The notes under the pieces are model-generated. The model was not told where the DNA came from, did not search any database, and saw nothing but the letters and a program-made list of their open reading frames with translations. Of a stretch of DNA of 64,000 nt, positions 9,011-19,282 are shown in pieces. A program made the position numbers and the translations under genes. Numbering within the stretch: position 1 is the first letter of the stretch; every line of letters starts with the position of its first letter. Source of the DNA: Oscillospiraceae bacterium (GTDB taxonomy: Bacteria > Bacillota > Clostridia > Oscillospirales > UBA929); the NCBI GenBank assembly GCA_009777475.1, contig WRLU01000002.1, positions 78,955 through 142,954 of the forward strand, given 5' to 3'.

Positions 9011-9262
9011 TTATCTTTTGTTCTGTTTCCCGGCATCTGTATCACGGCTCTTCTTAAACGCAGCCTGAGAAAAAAAAGCAGATCCTTGTGATTCCCTATT
9101 GGCACGCAAGGTATCTTCAATCAATTCACTGCGGAATATCCTCACCTCCTGGGGAGCATCAATACCAACGCTTACCCGGTCGCCTTCTATGGACAGGATG
9201 GTCAGGCGTATATCTTTCCCCATGGTAATGGACTGATTAGTCTTCCGGGTTAGAACCAACAT
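9011..9262 (-). CDS. csrA: Carbon storage regulator CsrA
   Basis: MLVLTRKTNQSITMGKDIRLTILSIEGDRVSVGIDAPQEVRIFRSEL. Confidence 0.95.
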   Translation of the reverse strand: MLVLTRKTNQSITMGKDIRLTILSIEGDRVSVGIDAPQEVRIFRSELIEDTLRANRESQGSAFFSQAAFKKSRDTDAGKQNKR

Positions 9263-9716
9263 TGATTTCCCCTCCTATCACAAGCGCTTCAATGCGGTCA
9301 TAAATCGGCTGTTTGGTTGCATAAGGGCTGTTCTCCATAATAATTTGCCTGGATTGATTAGTATGAGGATTGATCAAAATAGGGGAAACTAAATTTGTGG
9401 ACATTTCCCTGTAATTACTTGAAATCACCGCCACTGTTAAAACCAAAATATCTTCATAAGGCGGATTCCCTATTGTTCCAAGCACCTCATCCGAGGCCGA
9501 TGGGGCATAGTCAGGAAAGAGGCGAAATGGGTTAACCACTGCCAAGGCAAGATCGGCATCATCCAATGATTGCAGCCACAAAAACGGATCCGTCTCCTCA
9601 GAACAGATGAGGGTATACTTGGTACACTCATTGAAAGGCGGAATGCCATTTTCAAACACAAGGACCTTATCCTCCGAAATATCAATCTCGCCAAAACGCA
9701 TTGTATGAACTTTCAT
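9237..9716 (-). CDS. fliW: Flagellar assembly factor FliW
   Basis: MKVHTMRFGEIDISEDKVLVFENGIPPF...; RBS AGGAGGGTGAGC; overlaps csrA. Confidence 0.9.
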   Translation of the reverse strand: MKVHTMRFGEIDISEDKVLVFENGIPPFNECTKYTLICSEETDPFLWLQSLDDADLALAVVNPFRLFPDYAPSASDEVLGTIGNPPYEDILVLTVAVISSNYREMSTNLVSPILINPHTNQSRQIIMENSPYATKQPIYDRIEALVIGGEINVGSNPED

Positions 9717-9898
9717 GCTCACCCTCCTAAAACACACCCTATTATATCCAGACTCAAGTACTAGTAACCAACGCCCCGAATAAGCAGACAGACGAGATGC
9801 AGGCATTAGTAAAAATAAGACACCACAGCACCCCGGTCTGCTCTTTCAATCGAAAAATACGACCGGGATGCAATTTTTAACTCTTTTAATCCTATGAC

Positions 9899-10507
9899 CT
9901 ATACCGCGCTGTCCACACTGACACCAAGACCATCAGAAACCGGGAAATTCAGCTCAACCCCGGGCTCCAGTGTGATCTCAATACTAGTGGGCGTGAACTC
10001 AATTACAACCTCGTGCGGGACATATTCACTTGAACCCTCAACATATTCCCAGCTTGAGTCAAAGTTCATTGTATCCGCTTTAATTCTTAGTGTCCCCGGC
10101 TTGAACGAAACCTCAGGCGGCTTTGTAGGCTTGATGTCTAATTTAACATCAGGGCGTTTTTTAGAAGCGGCAACCGCAGGAATAGCATTTCCATTTTGCT
10201 CAATCCGCAAAAACTGCAAACCCTCCCTTGCAATGTTACCAATCCTGGAAATTCCCTTTTGCATAGCGGCGGCACTGTATTCCCCATTCTGCCTCATCGG
10301 GGGAGTTTTGCCCATGCTTGCAAAGAATTCGGTGCTATCAACTTTGAGCTGACCCTGTTCGCTTTGTATTCGGATCCTCTCGCCAGCATTACCGTCCATG
10401 CTCAGCTCATATCGTGCGGGGCGGACGCTAAGCTTTGCCATTTGGCTGTTGATAGAAAAAGAACCAGTCTCTGTCCTAATCACTATCTTGGGCAACATAT
10501 CAATCAC
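9899..10507 (-). CDS. DUF6470-like flagellar-locus protein
   Basis: Position between flgL and fliW; MIDMLPKIVIRTETGSFSINSQMAKLSVRPARYELSM..., resembles the YviE/DUF6470 family. Confidence 0.6.
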   Translation of the reverse strand: MIDMLPKIVIRTETGSFSINSQMAKLSVRPARYELSMDGNAGERIRIQSEQGQLKVDSTEFFASMGKTPPMRQNGEYSAAAMQKGISRIGNIAREGLQFLRIEQNGNAIPAVAASKKRPDVKLDIKPTKPPEVSFKPGTLRIKADTMNFDSSWEYVEGSSEYVPHEVVIEFTPTSIEITLEPGVELNFPVSDGLGVSVDSAV

Positions 10508-10597
10508 TCCTTTAAAAATAAATTTACCATCACTGGGATCTGTATGTATTCACTGTTTCTCAACAGAAAATACTCCTGGATAATAGTAGTCTTAGGT

Positions 10598-11692
10598 CTA
10601 CCTCATAAAGTCCATCAAGGTGGGGGGCAAAATCCTCCCGCCAACAGACAAAGACGAGCGATATACTGACTCAGCCATTGTAAACCACATCATTGCCTCG
10701 GCGTAATCTAAGTCCTCAACATCCGATTTCATCTGCCTATAGTTGATAGAATCCTGAGCATAGCGATCCTCCAGCATCTCAAGTCGGGCCAAACGGCCTC
10801 CTACCTCGGTCATTTGCGTTAAAACATGCTTCTGCATAGTCTGAAGGCGTTCTATAAATGGGAAAATATCAGGATGACTAGGATAATTTGCGGAATCGGG
10901 ATTCCAGTCACCATCCCATAATGGGTCATCGGTATCCCTTAATACCCCCACAGGGTCAGGCTCCTCGGTCGATGCTAAAATTTCACCTAGCGCATACAGA
11001 ACATAGTACACACTGTCCCTATTAAGGCCGAAGGCCGAAGCAGGATTCAGCCCTACTGCAAAAGCCCCGGCAAAGTCACCGTCATTCTCAATTCTGTAGT
11101 AATCCAGCCCGACACTGACCTCATAGAGTATATTCCCGAATTCGTTGTAATCATCCGGATCTGTTCCATAGTCGCCAACCATATCCACCCAGCTATCCCA
11201 ATGGGTATATAAAAACGCCCCATCCTCACCAGCTATAAAGGGTTCCCTGGTTATGTTATATGCCCCGAAAATAAACTTATCACCCAGGGTTGTATTGGCT
11301 ATGGTCAGTATCTGATCGCGCAGCTGCCTTATTTCCTGAGCAACACTCAGCCGATCAGCGGCCTCTAAGGTATCATTGGCGGCCTGTACGGTAAGCTCAT
11401 ATGCCCGCAATATAACGTCATTGAGCTGACTCAGTGCTGTTTCCGTCTGGGTAAGCCAAGCATTTGCGTCAGACACATTGCGCTGGTACTGCTCAACATC
11501 TGATAGCCGGGCGTTAGCTGAAAGTGCTTTTACGATATTCACCGGGTCCTCTGAAATGCGGCTGATTTTTCTGCCTGTAGACAGCTGGTTTTGCAAGCGG
11601 AACATACCCTCTGTTGTGGTTGATAAATTCCGATTGTAGTTACCCACCATCATGTTATTAGTAATTCGCATTGCCATTTCTATTCCTCCCAT
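10598..11692 (-). CDS. flgL: Flagellar hook-associated protein FlgL
   Basis: MRITNNMMVGNYNRNLSTTTEGMFRLQNQLSTGRKISRISEDPVN; actual start likely MRITNNM about 21 nt inside the ORF. Confidence 0.9.
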   Translation of the reverse strand: MGGIEMAMRITNNMMVGNYNRNLSTTTEGMFRLQNQLSTGRKISRISEDPVNIVKALSANARLSDVEQYQRNVSDANAWLTQTETALSQLNDVILRAYELTVQAANDTLEAADRLSVAQEIRQLRDQILTIANTTLGDKFIFGAYNITREPFIAGEDGAFLYTHWDSWVDMVGDYGTDPDDYNEFGNILYEVSVGLDYYRIENDGDFAGAFAVGLNPASAFGLNRDSVYYVLYALGEILASTEEPDPVGVLRDTDDPLWDGDWNPDSANYPSHPDIFPFIERLQTMQKHVLTQMTEVGGRLARLEMLEDRYAQDSINYRQMKSDVEDLDYAEAMMWFTMAESVYRSSLSVGGRILPPTLMDFMR

Positions 11693-11725
11693 GAGCCTTT
11701 ATGCATTATTACGCAAAGGCATTTT

Positions 11726-13492
11726 TTAGAGACCCACCCTGCCGGTGCCGTTAATGAGCTTGTCTAGCATATCGTCAATTGTGGTTATGCACCGGGCAGA
11801 GGCATTGTATGCGTGCTGGAATCGGATAAGGTTTGTCATCTCCTCGTCCTCGCTGACTCCTGATACCGATTCTCTTTGCATTTGAACACTTGCCAGCAGG
11901 TCGGAGTATGAGGTTGCCATTCCATTGGAGCTATACACGTTACTTGCCAAATTACCTAAAAAGTTTTTATAAAAGCCCTCCGCCGTGGTGTCAAGCTCAA
12001 ACTCCCTGAACAGCTCCACACTCCGCATGCCCGCAATGAGCATCAGGGCTATTTCATTATTGCCGGTATGGAAGTGACCGTCAGGCTCCGCAAAAACCTC
12101 CTCTGAGGAAACCGCGATATTAAAGACCGACCGGATAATATCCTCAGAAACCCCTATTGTGTTGGCGGATAAACCCTCAGGGTTGAAGAAATCGTATCCA
12201 GTTGTTGAGGCACTGCCGCTGTAGGGTGCTGTGAATCCATTAACATGTATGCTGTTGAAAACCTGTACAAAGGCGTTTACAAACTTGTTCAGCTCACTGA
12301 TATAGTAGGGAATGCCCAAATTACCTCTGTAATCTGGATCAATATCCTCAGCCTGAATCCAAACGTCCCTCAGATCAAGGTAACTTTGCAGCTCTCCGCC
12401 GCTATAACCCGGAACGCCATTTTCGGATCTTCCGTTTAATTCAAGGTCATCGCCGCTTACGCCTTTTTCTTCAAGACCCTCCCACGCCTGACCTGTTGCT
12501 AAACGAAACTCCCCGCCTAAAAACGCCTTGTAAAAGGTCATCCGCGACTCGGCATCCTCGGTGGGTGTTTCTCCATAGACTGCAAGTAAAAGGTCATCGT
12601 CAAGCCATCCTTCTATTTCTCCCTCGCCATAAATATTGTCATGCCCATCGGTAAGCGGGAAATATGCCCTATGCCAGACCAGAAGATTGTCGTACATATC
12701 GTCCCACCCGGCATCGGGCTGGGGAGGGCCGGCGTAAATCACAAGCTGCGACATCTCGGTTCCGTAGATGTTATGTATAGGGCCGTTTTGATCCTCGGAG
12801 AAGGGAATTTCGGCATAAGAAACATTCACTAGGGAAGAAAGCTCATCTAAAAGCAAGTTCCTCTGGTCCCGCAAATCATTGGCAGACGAGCCTCCCATTT
12901 CAAAGCGGAATATAGCATCGTTCAGGCTTGAAATTTTACGCAGGATTTCGTTGGTATGCCTCACCTGCTGATTGAATGCGAAATCCTGATGCTCCATCAG
13001 GGTAACCAGCTGCTCGTGGTACATGCGCAAAACGTCCGACAGCCTCGTGGCCTCATTCGCCATATGAGTGCGTACGGCTTGGTCAACCGGGTTTTTAGAA
13101 ACCTCCTGGATGCTATTGAAAAAGCTTTGCAGTACGCCATCAAGCGAGTTGGAGTCAATGGTGTTGAATACATCCTCCACATAGTAGAGGGCACCGGAAC
13201 GAGTATTCCAATAAGAGGCCTTGGTCTGCTGATCGCGGAACTGCCGATCTAAAAATACATCGCGGATTTGATCCAGGCTAAGTGCTTTTACGCCGTAGCC
13301 GGGGGTACCCCTCTGGGCGTTGACAAGCTGAGGCGGATAGTATCCGGGATTCACCGCCTGAGAGGCAAACCTCTGGCGAGTATAGCCCTGGACATTTGTG
13401 TTGGCTAAGTTATGCCCCACAACGTCAATTTGGAGCTGCGCCATATATAGGCCGGAGTTAGCCGTGTTTAGTCCAAAAAATGTAGGTCTCAA
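11726..13492 (-). CDS. flgK: Flagellar hook-associated protein FlgK
   Basis: FFGLNTANSGLYMAQLQIDVVGHNLANTNVQGYTRQR... and C-terminal NLIRFQHAYNASARCITTIDDMLDKLIN. Confidence 0.95.
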   Translation of the reverse strand: MRPTFFGLNTANSGLYMAQLQIDVVGHNLANTNVQGYTRQRFASQAVNPGYYPPQLVNAQRGTPGYGVKALSLDQIRDVFLDRQFRDQQTKASYWNTRSGALYYVEDVFNTIDSNSLDGVLQSFFNSIQEVSKNPVDQAVRTHMANEATRLSDVLRMYHEQLVTLMEHQDFAFNQQVRHTNEILRKISSLNDAIFRFEMGGSSANDLRDQRNLLLDELSSLVNVSYAEIPFSEDQNGPIHNIYGTEMSQLVIYAGPPQPDAGWDDMYDNLLVWHRAYFPLTDGHDNIYGEGEIEGWLDDDLLLAVYGETPTEDAESRMTFYKAFLGGEFRLATGQAWEGLEEKGVSGDDLELNGRSENGVPGYSGGELQSYLDLRDVWIQAEDIDPDYRGNLGIPYYISELNKFVNAFVQVFNSIHVNGFTAPYSGSASTTGYDFFNPEGLSANTIGVSEDIIRSVFNIAVSSEEVFAEPDGHFHTGNNEIALMLIAGMRSVELFREFELDTTAEGFYKNFLGNLASNVYSSNGMATSYSDLLASVQMQRESVSGVSEDEEMTNLIRFQHAYNASARCITTIDDMLDKLINGTGRVGL

Positions 13493-13498
13493 AATTCC

Positions 13499-14023
13499 TC
13501 AAACCTTTCGATCAATAATACCGGGCCGAGCCGGGTTATCTGAAAAATCAGAGTTGGTGCCATCTGTTCCGTATACCCCTGGGTCATTATCCGGCTCCAA
13601 AACATCCATGGCAAAGCGTACATACTCAAGCCTTGACTCCAAACAACGGTGATTTTCTGCGTTAAACTCTTCTAATTGCTTGAGCAAACTTCCCATTTCG
13701 GTGTGCAGTTTTTGCAAATCATCCGCCTGCCCCACAGTGCCATGGTCGGCAAACGTCATCATTGTAACATCCTCAGGCCTGCAACCGATCTCGGTGACTA
13801 GCATTTCAACGCACCTCATTCGGCGTTTTTCAGCCTGCTCAAGGCGTAACAGCAAGCCATGCTCTTCCCTTACAATTGCATCAAGCTCATCGGTTTCTTT
13901 AGAAAAAATAGCTTCCTTTTTGTTTTTTGAAAGCCCGAGCAGTTTGGAGTAAATATCCTTTTCCTGCCGCATGATGCTCATGAAGCGAGCAACCAGCCCA
14001 TTCAATTCCAAACCGAACCCCAC
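13499..14023 (-). CDS. flgN: FlgN-like flagellar chaperone
   Basis: Helical, position between flgM and flgK; LLGLSKNKKEAIFSKETDELDAIVREEHGLLLRLEQAEKRR. Confidence 0.8.
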   Translation of the reverse strand: MGFGLELNGLVARFMSIMRQEKDIYSKLLGLSKNKKEAIFSKETDELDAIVREEHGLLLRLEQAEKRRMRCVEMLVTEIGCRPEDVTMMTFADHGTVGQADDLQKLHTEMGSLLKQLEEFNAENHRCLESRLEYVRFAMDVLEPDNDPGVYGTDGTNSDFSDNPARPGIIDRKV

Positions 14024-14028
14024 CCTTC

Positions 14029-14298
14029 TTAGCCGAGAATACTGCGTATTATCCTTTCGGCAATAACTGCGCTGTCAGCCACATACGAGCCATCCGCTAT
14101 TCCACGCTTGATAGCAGAAATTTTGTCCATTCTATCAATAGGAGAATCCATCGCCGCTTTTGCCAAAGCATCGGAAAAAAGGCTTTGGGAAATGTCTAAC
14201 GTGTCGGCACCGAGCAACGGCTTGCTTTTATCGACACGGCAAGCCCCTGAATTCCTGTAGCTTTCAAAGCCAATATTTGCTAATCCGCTGATTTTCAT
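14029..14298 (-). CDS. flgM: Anti-sigma-28 factor FlgM
   Basis: MKISG...VDISQ-like, RMDKISAIKRGIADGSYVADSAVIAERII. Confidence 0.85.
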   Translation of the reverse strand: MKISGLANIGFESYRNSGACRVDKSKPLLGADTLDISQSLFSDALAKAAMDSPIDRMDKISAIKRGIADGSYVADSAVIAERIIRSILG

Positions 14299-14442
14299 TT
14301 AGTACCTCCTCCTTTTACGTAATTTTCCGCCAATTCACAAGGATACTTTTCATCCGGAGCTTTGGGAAAAGGCTTGCTGTTACTTGCCCCTATATATTGT
14401 ATCGTAACAATTTAAGATAACTTTAGTCTTTTTGAAAAAATT

Positions 14443-14871
14443 TTATAAATTTTTTTGACGAACCCGGACGTGCATCTTTCCCTTGCTGGTCTGCCCGGGG
14501 TCGCGTACCTCCGGCGCAGGCCTAATTTTCTCAAGTAAATCGGCACCCGAGCCCCTTACCTTGGCGATACATCTATCGCACAGCTGCCCTGTAACAATAG
14601 GTATCCCACAGCTTTGGCACTGCAACAGCCCAGCATTGTTTTGCGATAAAATCAAGCGGCCCTCACGAAGCCAATTGCGAATAATAACCTCGCAGACACC
14701 GGTTTCCTCACACACCTCCTCCATCGAAGAGCCGGGAAACTCATAAAGGAAATTCCTCACCCTTTCAAACTCTAAGTCAGTTTTTTTTATACACGCATGA
14801 CATAGCGGATTCCCCAGGTAATTAAAGATTTTCTTGCAACGCTTGCAATTCCGAACATCCACAAAAAACAC
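14443..14871 (-). CDS. YvyF/TIGR03826-type flagellar operon protein (zinc-ribbon + HTH)
   Basis: NCKRCKKIFNYLGNPLCHACIKK...CQSCGIPIVTGQLCDRC. Confidence 0.8.
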   Translation of the reverse strand: MFFVDVRNCKRCKKIFNYLGNPLCHACIKKTDLEFERVRNFLYEFPGSSMEEVCEETGVCEVIIRNWLREGRLILSQNNAGLLQCQSCGIPIVTGQLCDRCIAKVRGSGADLLEKIRPAPEVRDPGQTSKGKMHVRVRQKNL

Positions 14872-14947
14872 ACCCTTTCAAAATTTAATAAAGCCTGCAA
14901 CAAGAACGTGGGCACGCACTCAAGACTTTTGCCGACAGCTGACACAA

Positions 14948-15772
14948 TTAAGATTGAATGCTGTTGGCTGTCTGCATCATTTGGTCTGCAACAGTAACAC
15001 AGCGGGATGCCATCTGGTAAACTCTCTGTGCCCGAATTAGTCTTGTCATTTCCTGGGAAAGATCTACATTGGAGCTTTCGATATAGTTTTGAACAACGTA
15101 AGTGCTGCTTTCGTCCAGGTCTATCTCATCCCCTGAGTTATCGGTTTGCATAAAATAGGTTCCGCCTACGGCCAAAAGCCCGCCGGGGTTAGTGAAATCG
15201 AGCAACCAAATCCGGGCAATCAGCTCTCTCTCTCCATTTTCATTTTCAGCGTACAGACTGCCGTCCTTCTGTACTGAGATGTTGCTGTGGGATGAAAGCA
15301 GTGAAATCCTGTCTCCGCCATCATCTAGTATATACCTGCCCTGGGAATCAACCAGCCAGCCGGTTTGCTCATCATCGGAATCTGGCACTAAATGAAGGGT
15401 TCCGCTACGGCTAAAGAGATAGTCCTGAAAATCATCCTCGGGATCATTGCTGGGAAAAGGATTTTCAAAAACGAAAAACCCGCGCCCCTGTAAAGCAAAG
15501 TCCAACGCCCTGCCTGTTTCCGTAAACGCCCCTTGGCCGAAAAACCGGGCAGTTTGAGATTCCCTCACGCCAACACCCCGGTTGGTGTTCATATGAACAC
15601 CCTGATCCATATTGGTACCCCGCCACATACGAGTGTACAGATTATCCTGGAAGTCCATACGAGCGGACTTAAACCCCTGAGTGTTGACGTTTGCCACGTT
15701 GTGGCCTATGGTATCCAAGTTCTTTTGCTGGGCGGACAGACCCATCGCGCCATTATGCAATGGTTGAAACAT
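14948..15772 (-). CDS. Flagellar hook-basal body protein (FlgF/FlgG family)
   Basis: MFQPLHNGAMGLSAQQKNLDTIGHNVANVNTQGFKSARMDFQD ... SSNVDLSQEMTRLIRAQRVYQMASR. Confidence 0.9.
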   Translation of the reverse strand: MFQPLHNGAMGLSAQQKNLDTIGHNVANVNTQGFKSARMDFQDNLYTRMWRGTNMDQGVHMNTNRGVGVRESQTARFFGQGAFTETGRALDFALQGRGFFVFENPFPSNDPEDDFQDYLFSRSGTLHLVPDSDDEQTGWLVDSQGRYILDDGGDRISLLSSHSNISVQKDGSLYAENENGERELIARIWLLDFTNPGGLLAVGGTYFMQTDNSGDEIDLDESSTYVVQNYIESSNVDLSQEMTRLIRAQRVYQMASRCVTVADQMMQTANSIQS

Positions 15773-15831
15773 AACAAAATCCTCCTGACCCGGACAAGCC
15801 GGAATTAACATTAAAATTTATCTTAATTATC

Positions 15832-16740
15832 TTAGAACCTGGCAATGTCATTAACCGTCATCTTTAGAGTTTCGCTGAACATACCAACCATCCGCTGATT
15901 AACCTCGTATGCCCTGTGAGTTTCCATCATGCGGACCATCTCTTTTGCCGAATCAACGTTGGACATTTCTAAATAACCCTGGAGGACACGCGCGTTGTCA
16001 ACATCAACAGGCTCGCCGGCTAATTCATCAAAATCCGGGTCGTTGGGGTCGTCAGCGTCCGGTCTCACGTATACGGAGTAAAGATTGTCGCCTTCCTTGC
16101 GGAGTACGGTGTGATCCTTGTAGGGATAAGCCCCGGTGTATTTGTGCCGCGCCAAATCTTCGTCTGTATGCAGATTTTCAAAGCGCACCACCCGGATTGT
16201 GTCAATGTACTCTTGGTTGCCGTTGTCATCTGTGACATAAATCTCCCCGGCTTGATTTACTGTGAAATCAGTACTGCCGATCTGTATTTCGTCCCCATTG
16301 CGTCCTTGTACATAATACCCGCCTGGAGTAACTAAGTGTCCCTCGGCATCAAGCGCGAAGTTTCCTGCGCGAGTGTAACGCGGTTCCTCGTCCTCGTCCC
16401 CATTGCGGAGAAATAACCCTGGCGGCGGACTCACTACAAAAAAGCCATCGCCCTCAATGGCAAAGTCAAGGGACCTTCCGGATTCTTCAAGCGAACCCTG
16501 TGAAAAGGAAGTGAAGGTTTCGTCCACGTGCATACCCAGATTATGCGGACCCACATAGCTGTATTGATATATAGACGGATCATTCAGGCGGGAAATCAGC
16601 ATATCCGGAAACGAACGAGTGGTCATGGTGTCTTGCTTGAAACCGACTGTCTCGGCATTCACCAGGTTATTGGTCACCACATCCATGCGGCGGCTGTAGG
16701 CCATCATGGCCGTTGCGGAGGTATACAAGCCTCTCAGCAT
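15832..16740 (-). CDS. Flagellar hook-basal body protein (FlgF/FlgG family)
   Basis: MLRGLYTSATAMMAYSRRMDVVTNNLVNAETVGFKQD ... MSNVDSAKEMVRMMETHRAYEVNQR. Confidence 0.9.
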   Translation of the reverse strand: MLRGLYTSATAMMAYSRRMDVVTNNLVNAETVGFKQDTMTTRSFPDMLISRLNDPSIYQYSYVGPHNLGMHVDETFTSFSQGSLEESGRSLDFAIEGDGFFVVSPPPGLFLRNGDEDEEPRYTRAGNFALDAEGHLVTPGGYYVQGRNGDEIQIGSTDFTVNQAGEIYVTDDNGNQEYIDTIRVVRFENLHTDEDLARHKYTGAYPYKDHTVLRKEGDNLYSVYVRPDADDPNDPDFDELAGEPVDVDNARVLQGYLEMSNVDSAKEMVRMMETHRAYEVNQRMVGMFSETLKMTVNDIARF

Positions 16741-17128
16741 TCAAAAGCCCTCTCTTTCATTGCGGTTTATTGTGTTCAAACGCCTGCCCTCACTGCCCAA
16801 GCACCCAACAACGTCCCCGGAGACTAGCAGATGGCGTTCCGTACGCACAATACCTCTCTTAATAGGTATATCGTGAAGAAGCTTCCCCATCTTTAGCGAT
16901 AATAAAAAAATTTTTGATTATTTTTTGCCAATCAGCTCAAAGCGGAAAAACCAGTGTGTTTTGCTTCCCTTCCGAAAAAAAGCAGACCCACACACCCCAT
17001 TGTACAATATACAGATTTTTTTGTCAAGCCCCTTTTTTTGAGTTTCCCCGGGTAGAGTTTCCCCGGGGTCGCATTTACCTCATAGGACAAAGCTTCTTTT
17101 GAATATGAATGCTACGAGGAGGTGCGAT

Positions 17129-17425
17129 ATGCCATTTAAGAGACCTGCGGTTCCGTCAGATACGGAATATCCCTTCAGCTTAACTGAAAAAGAAAATAAC
17201 CAATTAGCCGCCCCATATAAGAAGATCAGTGAATATAAAAGAATTCAAATCACGCCGGACGGTGGAACCGTATTAATGCTGGCAATTGAAACTACGCCTG
17301 AAGAAAAAGGACAAATTATCAAGGGGCTTTCTCAATGCGCGTATGATCTTGCTATGGACGTCCATAGAAGAAAACGGCACAGAGCCGACACGGTTGCCAC
17401 ACCTCACATAAAAGAAGCTGATTGA
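17129..17425 (+). CDS. Hypothetical protein
   Basis: MPFKRPAVPSDTEYPFSLTEKENNQ...; GAGGAGGTG RBS upstream; family not recognised. Confidence 0.6.
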   Translation: MPFKRPAVPSDTEYPFSLTEKENNQLAAPYKKISEYKRIQITPDGGTVLMLAIETTPEEKGQIIKGLSQCAYDLAMDVHRRKRHRADTVATPHIKEAD

Positions 17426-17599
17426 ATCATTGCCTAAAAAACAGTTAATTTAGATGTCTTAGATGCCATTTACAAGCGTAAAAACTCGGACAAGCTAAAA
17501 TAAAAAATTGAAAAACCTTCACACCATCCCCTCCCTTGGAATGAGGCTGGGCATCGGTCTTATTGTTATATATAGCACCTATACATTGATGTAGAAAGC

Positions 17600-18211
17600 G
17601 TGGCATTCAATAGAGGGTTTTACACGGTTGATGTGAAATATTTCTATCGTATCACCATGGATGCCTTTGCCGGTGTTGGCCGGCCCTGTGAAATTCAGGG
17701 ACTAAGCACTTTCGATAAGCGTGTCATTTTGTTCGGAAGTGAAGGCAATGCCAAAATTTTCTCCAGCCAAACCAATCTTGACGGCAGTGATTTACAGCTC
17801 ATGCAAAAAGCTAATATGCCTATCGCAATCGTTGAAACAGTAGATCCTATCTGCCTTAATGTTAAAATGTCGGACGTGTGCGATTGCAAGCAAAATTATT
17901 GCTGTGAGCTCAACGATGTTCCTGCGGGAATCAGCGAATTGTTTGACGAGGAGCTACTCCTTGACGGCGGGGAAAAACGTGTTTACTGCACTTTGGGTCA
18001 GTTTTCGATCATCCGTCTGGAGAGGGATACCCAGTTAGTTATCCCCAGCTACGATTTCTGTATGCCTAAAAAGGAATGCGTAGGCTCTTCAGATGATCAT
18101 CCCTGCGAGTTATTCAAGCGGATAAATTTCCCGGTTGATGAATTCTTCCCGCCAGCCTCCGGTGATGCCACAACCGATTACCGTGAAGCCAAAGAAATCT
18201 GTTGCAAATAA
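17600..18211 (+). CDS. Hypothetical Cys-rich protein
   Basis: 203 aa with CDCKQNYCCE and several other cysteines; followed by a clean terminator. Confidence 0.65.
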   Translation: MAFNRGFYTVDVKYFYRITMDAFAGVGRPCEIQGLSTFDKRVILFGSEGNAKIFSSQTNLDGSDLQLMQKANMPIAIVETVDPICLNVKMSDVCDCKQNYCCELNDVPAGISELFDEELLLDGGEKRVYCTLGQFSIIRLERDTQLVIPSYDFCMPKKECVGSSDDHPCELFKRINFPVDEFFPPASGDATTDYREAKEICCK

Positions 18212-18231
18212 TGCCATATAGCAGACAACAC

Positions 18232-18262
18232 AAAAGGGCTGTTCCGTCAGAGCAGCCCTTTT
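18232..18262. terminator. Bidirectional intrinsic terminator between the 17600 CDS and xerD
   Basis: aaaagggctg ttccgtcagag cagccctttt. Confidence 0.75.
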
Positions 18263-18352
18263 CCGCTTCCTTATAGCCTCTATGTATTGAGCAAGAATCA
18301 TGTGCGAATCCGGCAATCAATATTGCTGGATTTTTATACAATTCGATGGGGG

Positions 18353-19237
18353 TTAAGCCCTGGGGTGGGATTTTTGATATACCTCCGAAAGCTTCTTTTT
18401 AATCATATTGGCATAAATCTGTGTAGAGGAAATATCCGCATGCCCCATCATTTCCTGAATGCTCCGAAGATCCGCCCCATTTTCCAAAAGGTGCATTGCA
18501 AAGGAATGCCGGAGGGTATGCGGGGTAGTTTGCTTGTCTATCTCAGCTTTTTCCTGATAGTATTTGATAATTTTCCAAAATCCCTGACGGCTCATCCGTC
18601 CGCCGCTGACGTTAACAAAGAGGGCGACCTCATCGGGATTTTCAATCATTCTATCCCTGACCCGCGTCATATAATTTGACAAAGCCTTAGCCGCCTTGGG
18701 GTAAATCGGAACAACGCGCTCTCTGCCGGAAACCGAACACCGGATATATTTAGCACCGATATTAACATCACTCACATCCAATGCGATGAGCTCACTGACT
18801 CTCAACCCGGTAGCATACAACAGCTCCAACATAGCCCTGTCGCGATAGCCCTTTGTGCCATTGCATTTAGGCTGTTCCAGCAACCGCTCAACCTCGCTGC
18901 CGGTTAAAATCTGCGGTATTTTTCTCTCCGCACGGTGAGGAGTGGAAACACGCACTGGATTTTGAGAGACATATCCGTTGTCCAGGAGGAAGTTATAAAA
19001 GCTTTTTAGAGAGGCAATAGAACGCACAACCGTAGAGTCCGATTTGCCCTGTTCCAAAAGCCATTGTGTATAGGCTGAAATCACAGACGAATCAACCTGA
19101 GAGAGATCTGACTGATGATATTTCTCAAATTGGCACACGTCACGCATATAGGACGACAGGGTATTGTTCGACACCTTCTTTTCCTTCTTCAAATAAAGCT
19201 CGTATTCCATTAAATAACCAGACATTATGTATCCCAT
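18353..19237 (-). CDS. xerD: Site-specific tyrosine recombinase XerD-like
   Basis: ELLYATGLRVSELIALDVSDV ... TPHTLRHSFAMHLLENGADLRSIQEMMGHADISSTQIYA. Confidence 0.9.
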   Translation of the reverse strand: MGYIMSGYLMEYELYLKKEKKVSNNTLSSYMRDVCQFEKYHQSDLSQVDSSVISAYTQWLLEQGKSDSTVVRSIASLKSFYNFLLDNGYVSQNPVRVSTPHRAERKIPQILTGSEVERLLEQPKCNGTKGYRDRAMLELLYATGLRVSELIALDVSDVNIGAKYIRCSVSGRERVVPIYPKAAKALSNYMTRVRDRMIENPDEVALFVNVSGGRMSRQGFWKIIKYYQEKAEIDKQTTPHTLRHSFAMHLLENGADLRSIQEMMGHADISSTQIYANMIKKKLSEVYQKSHPRA

Positions 19238-19282
19238 CCCTTTTTTCTGTTTGATTCGGTCATAACAAAACCTCTTTCCTTT

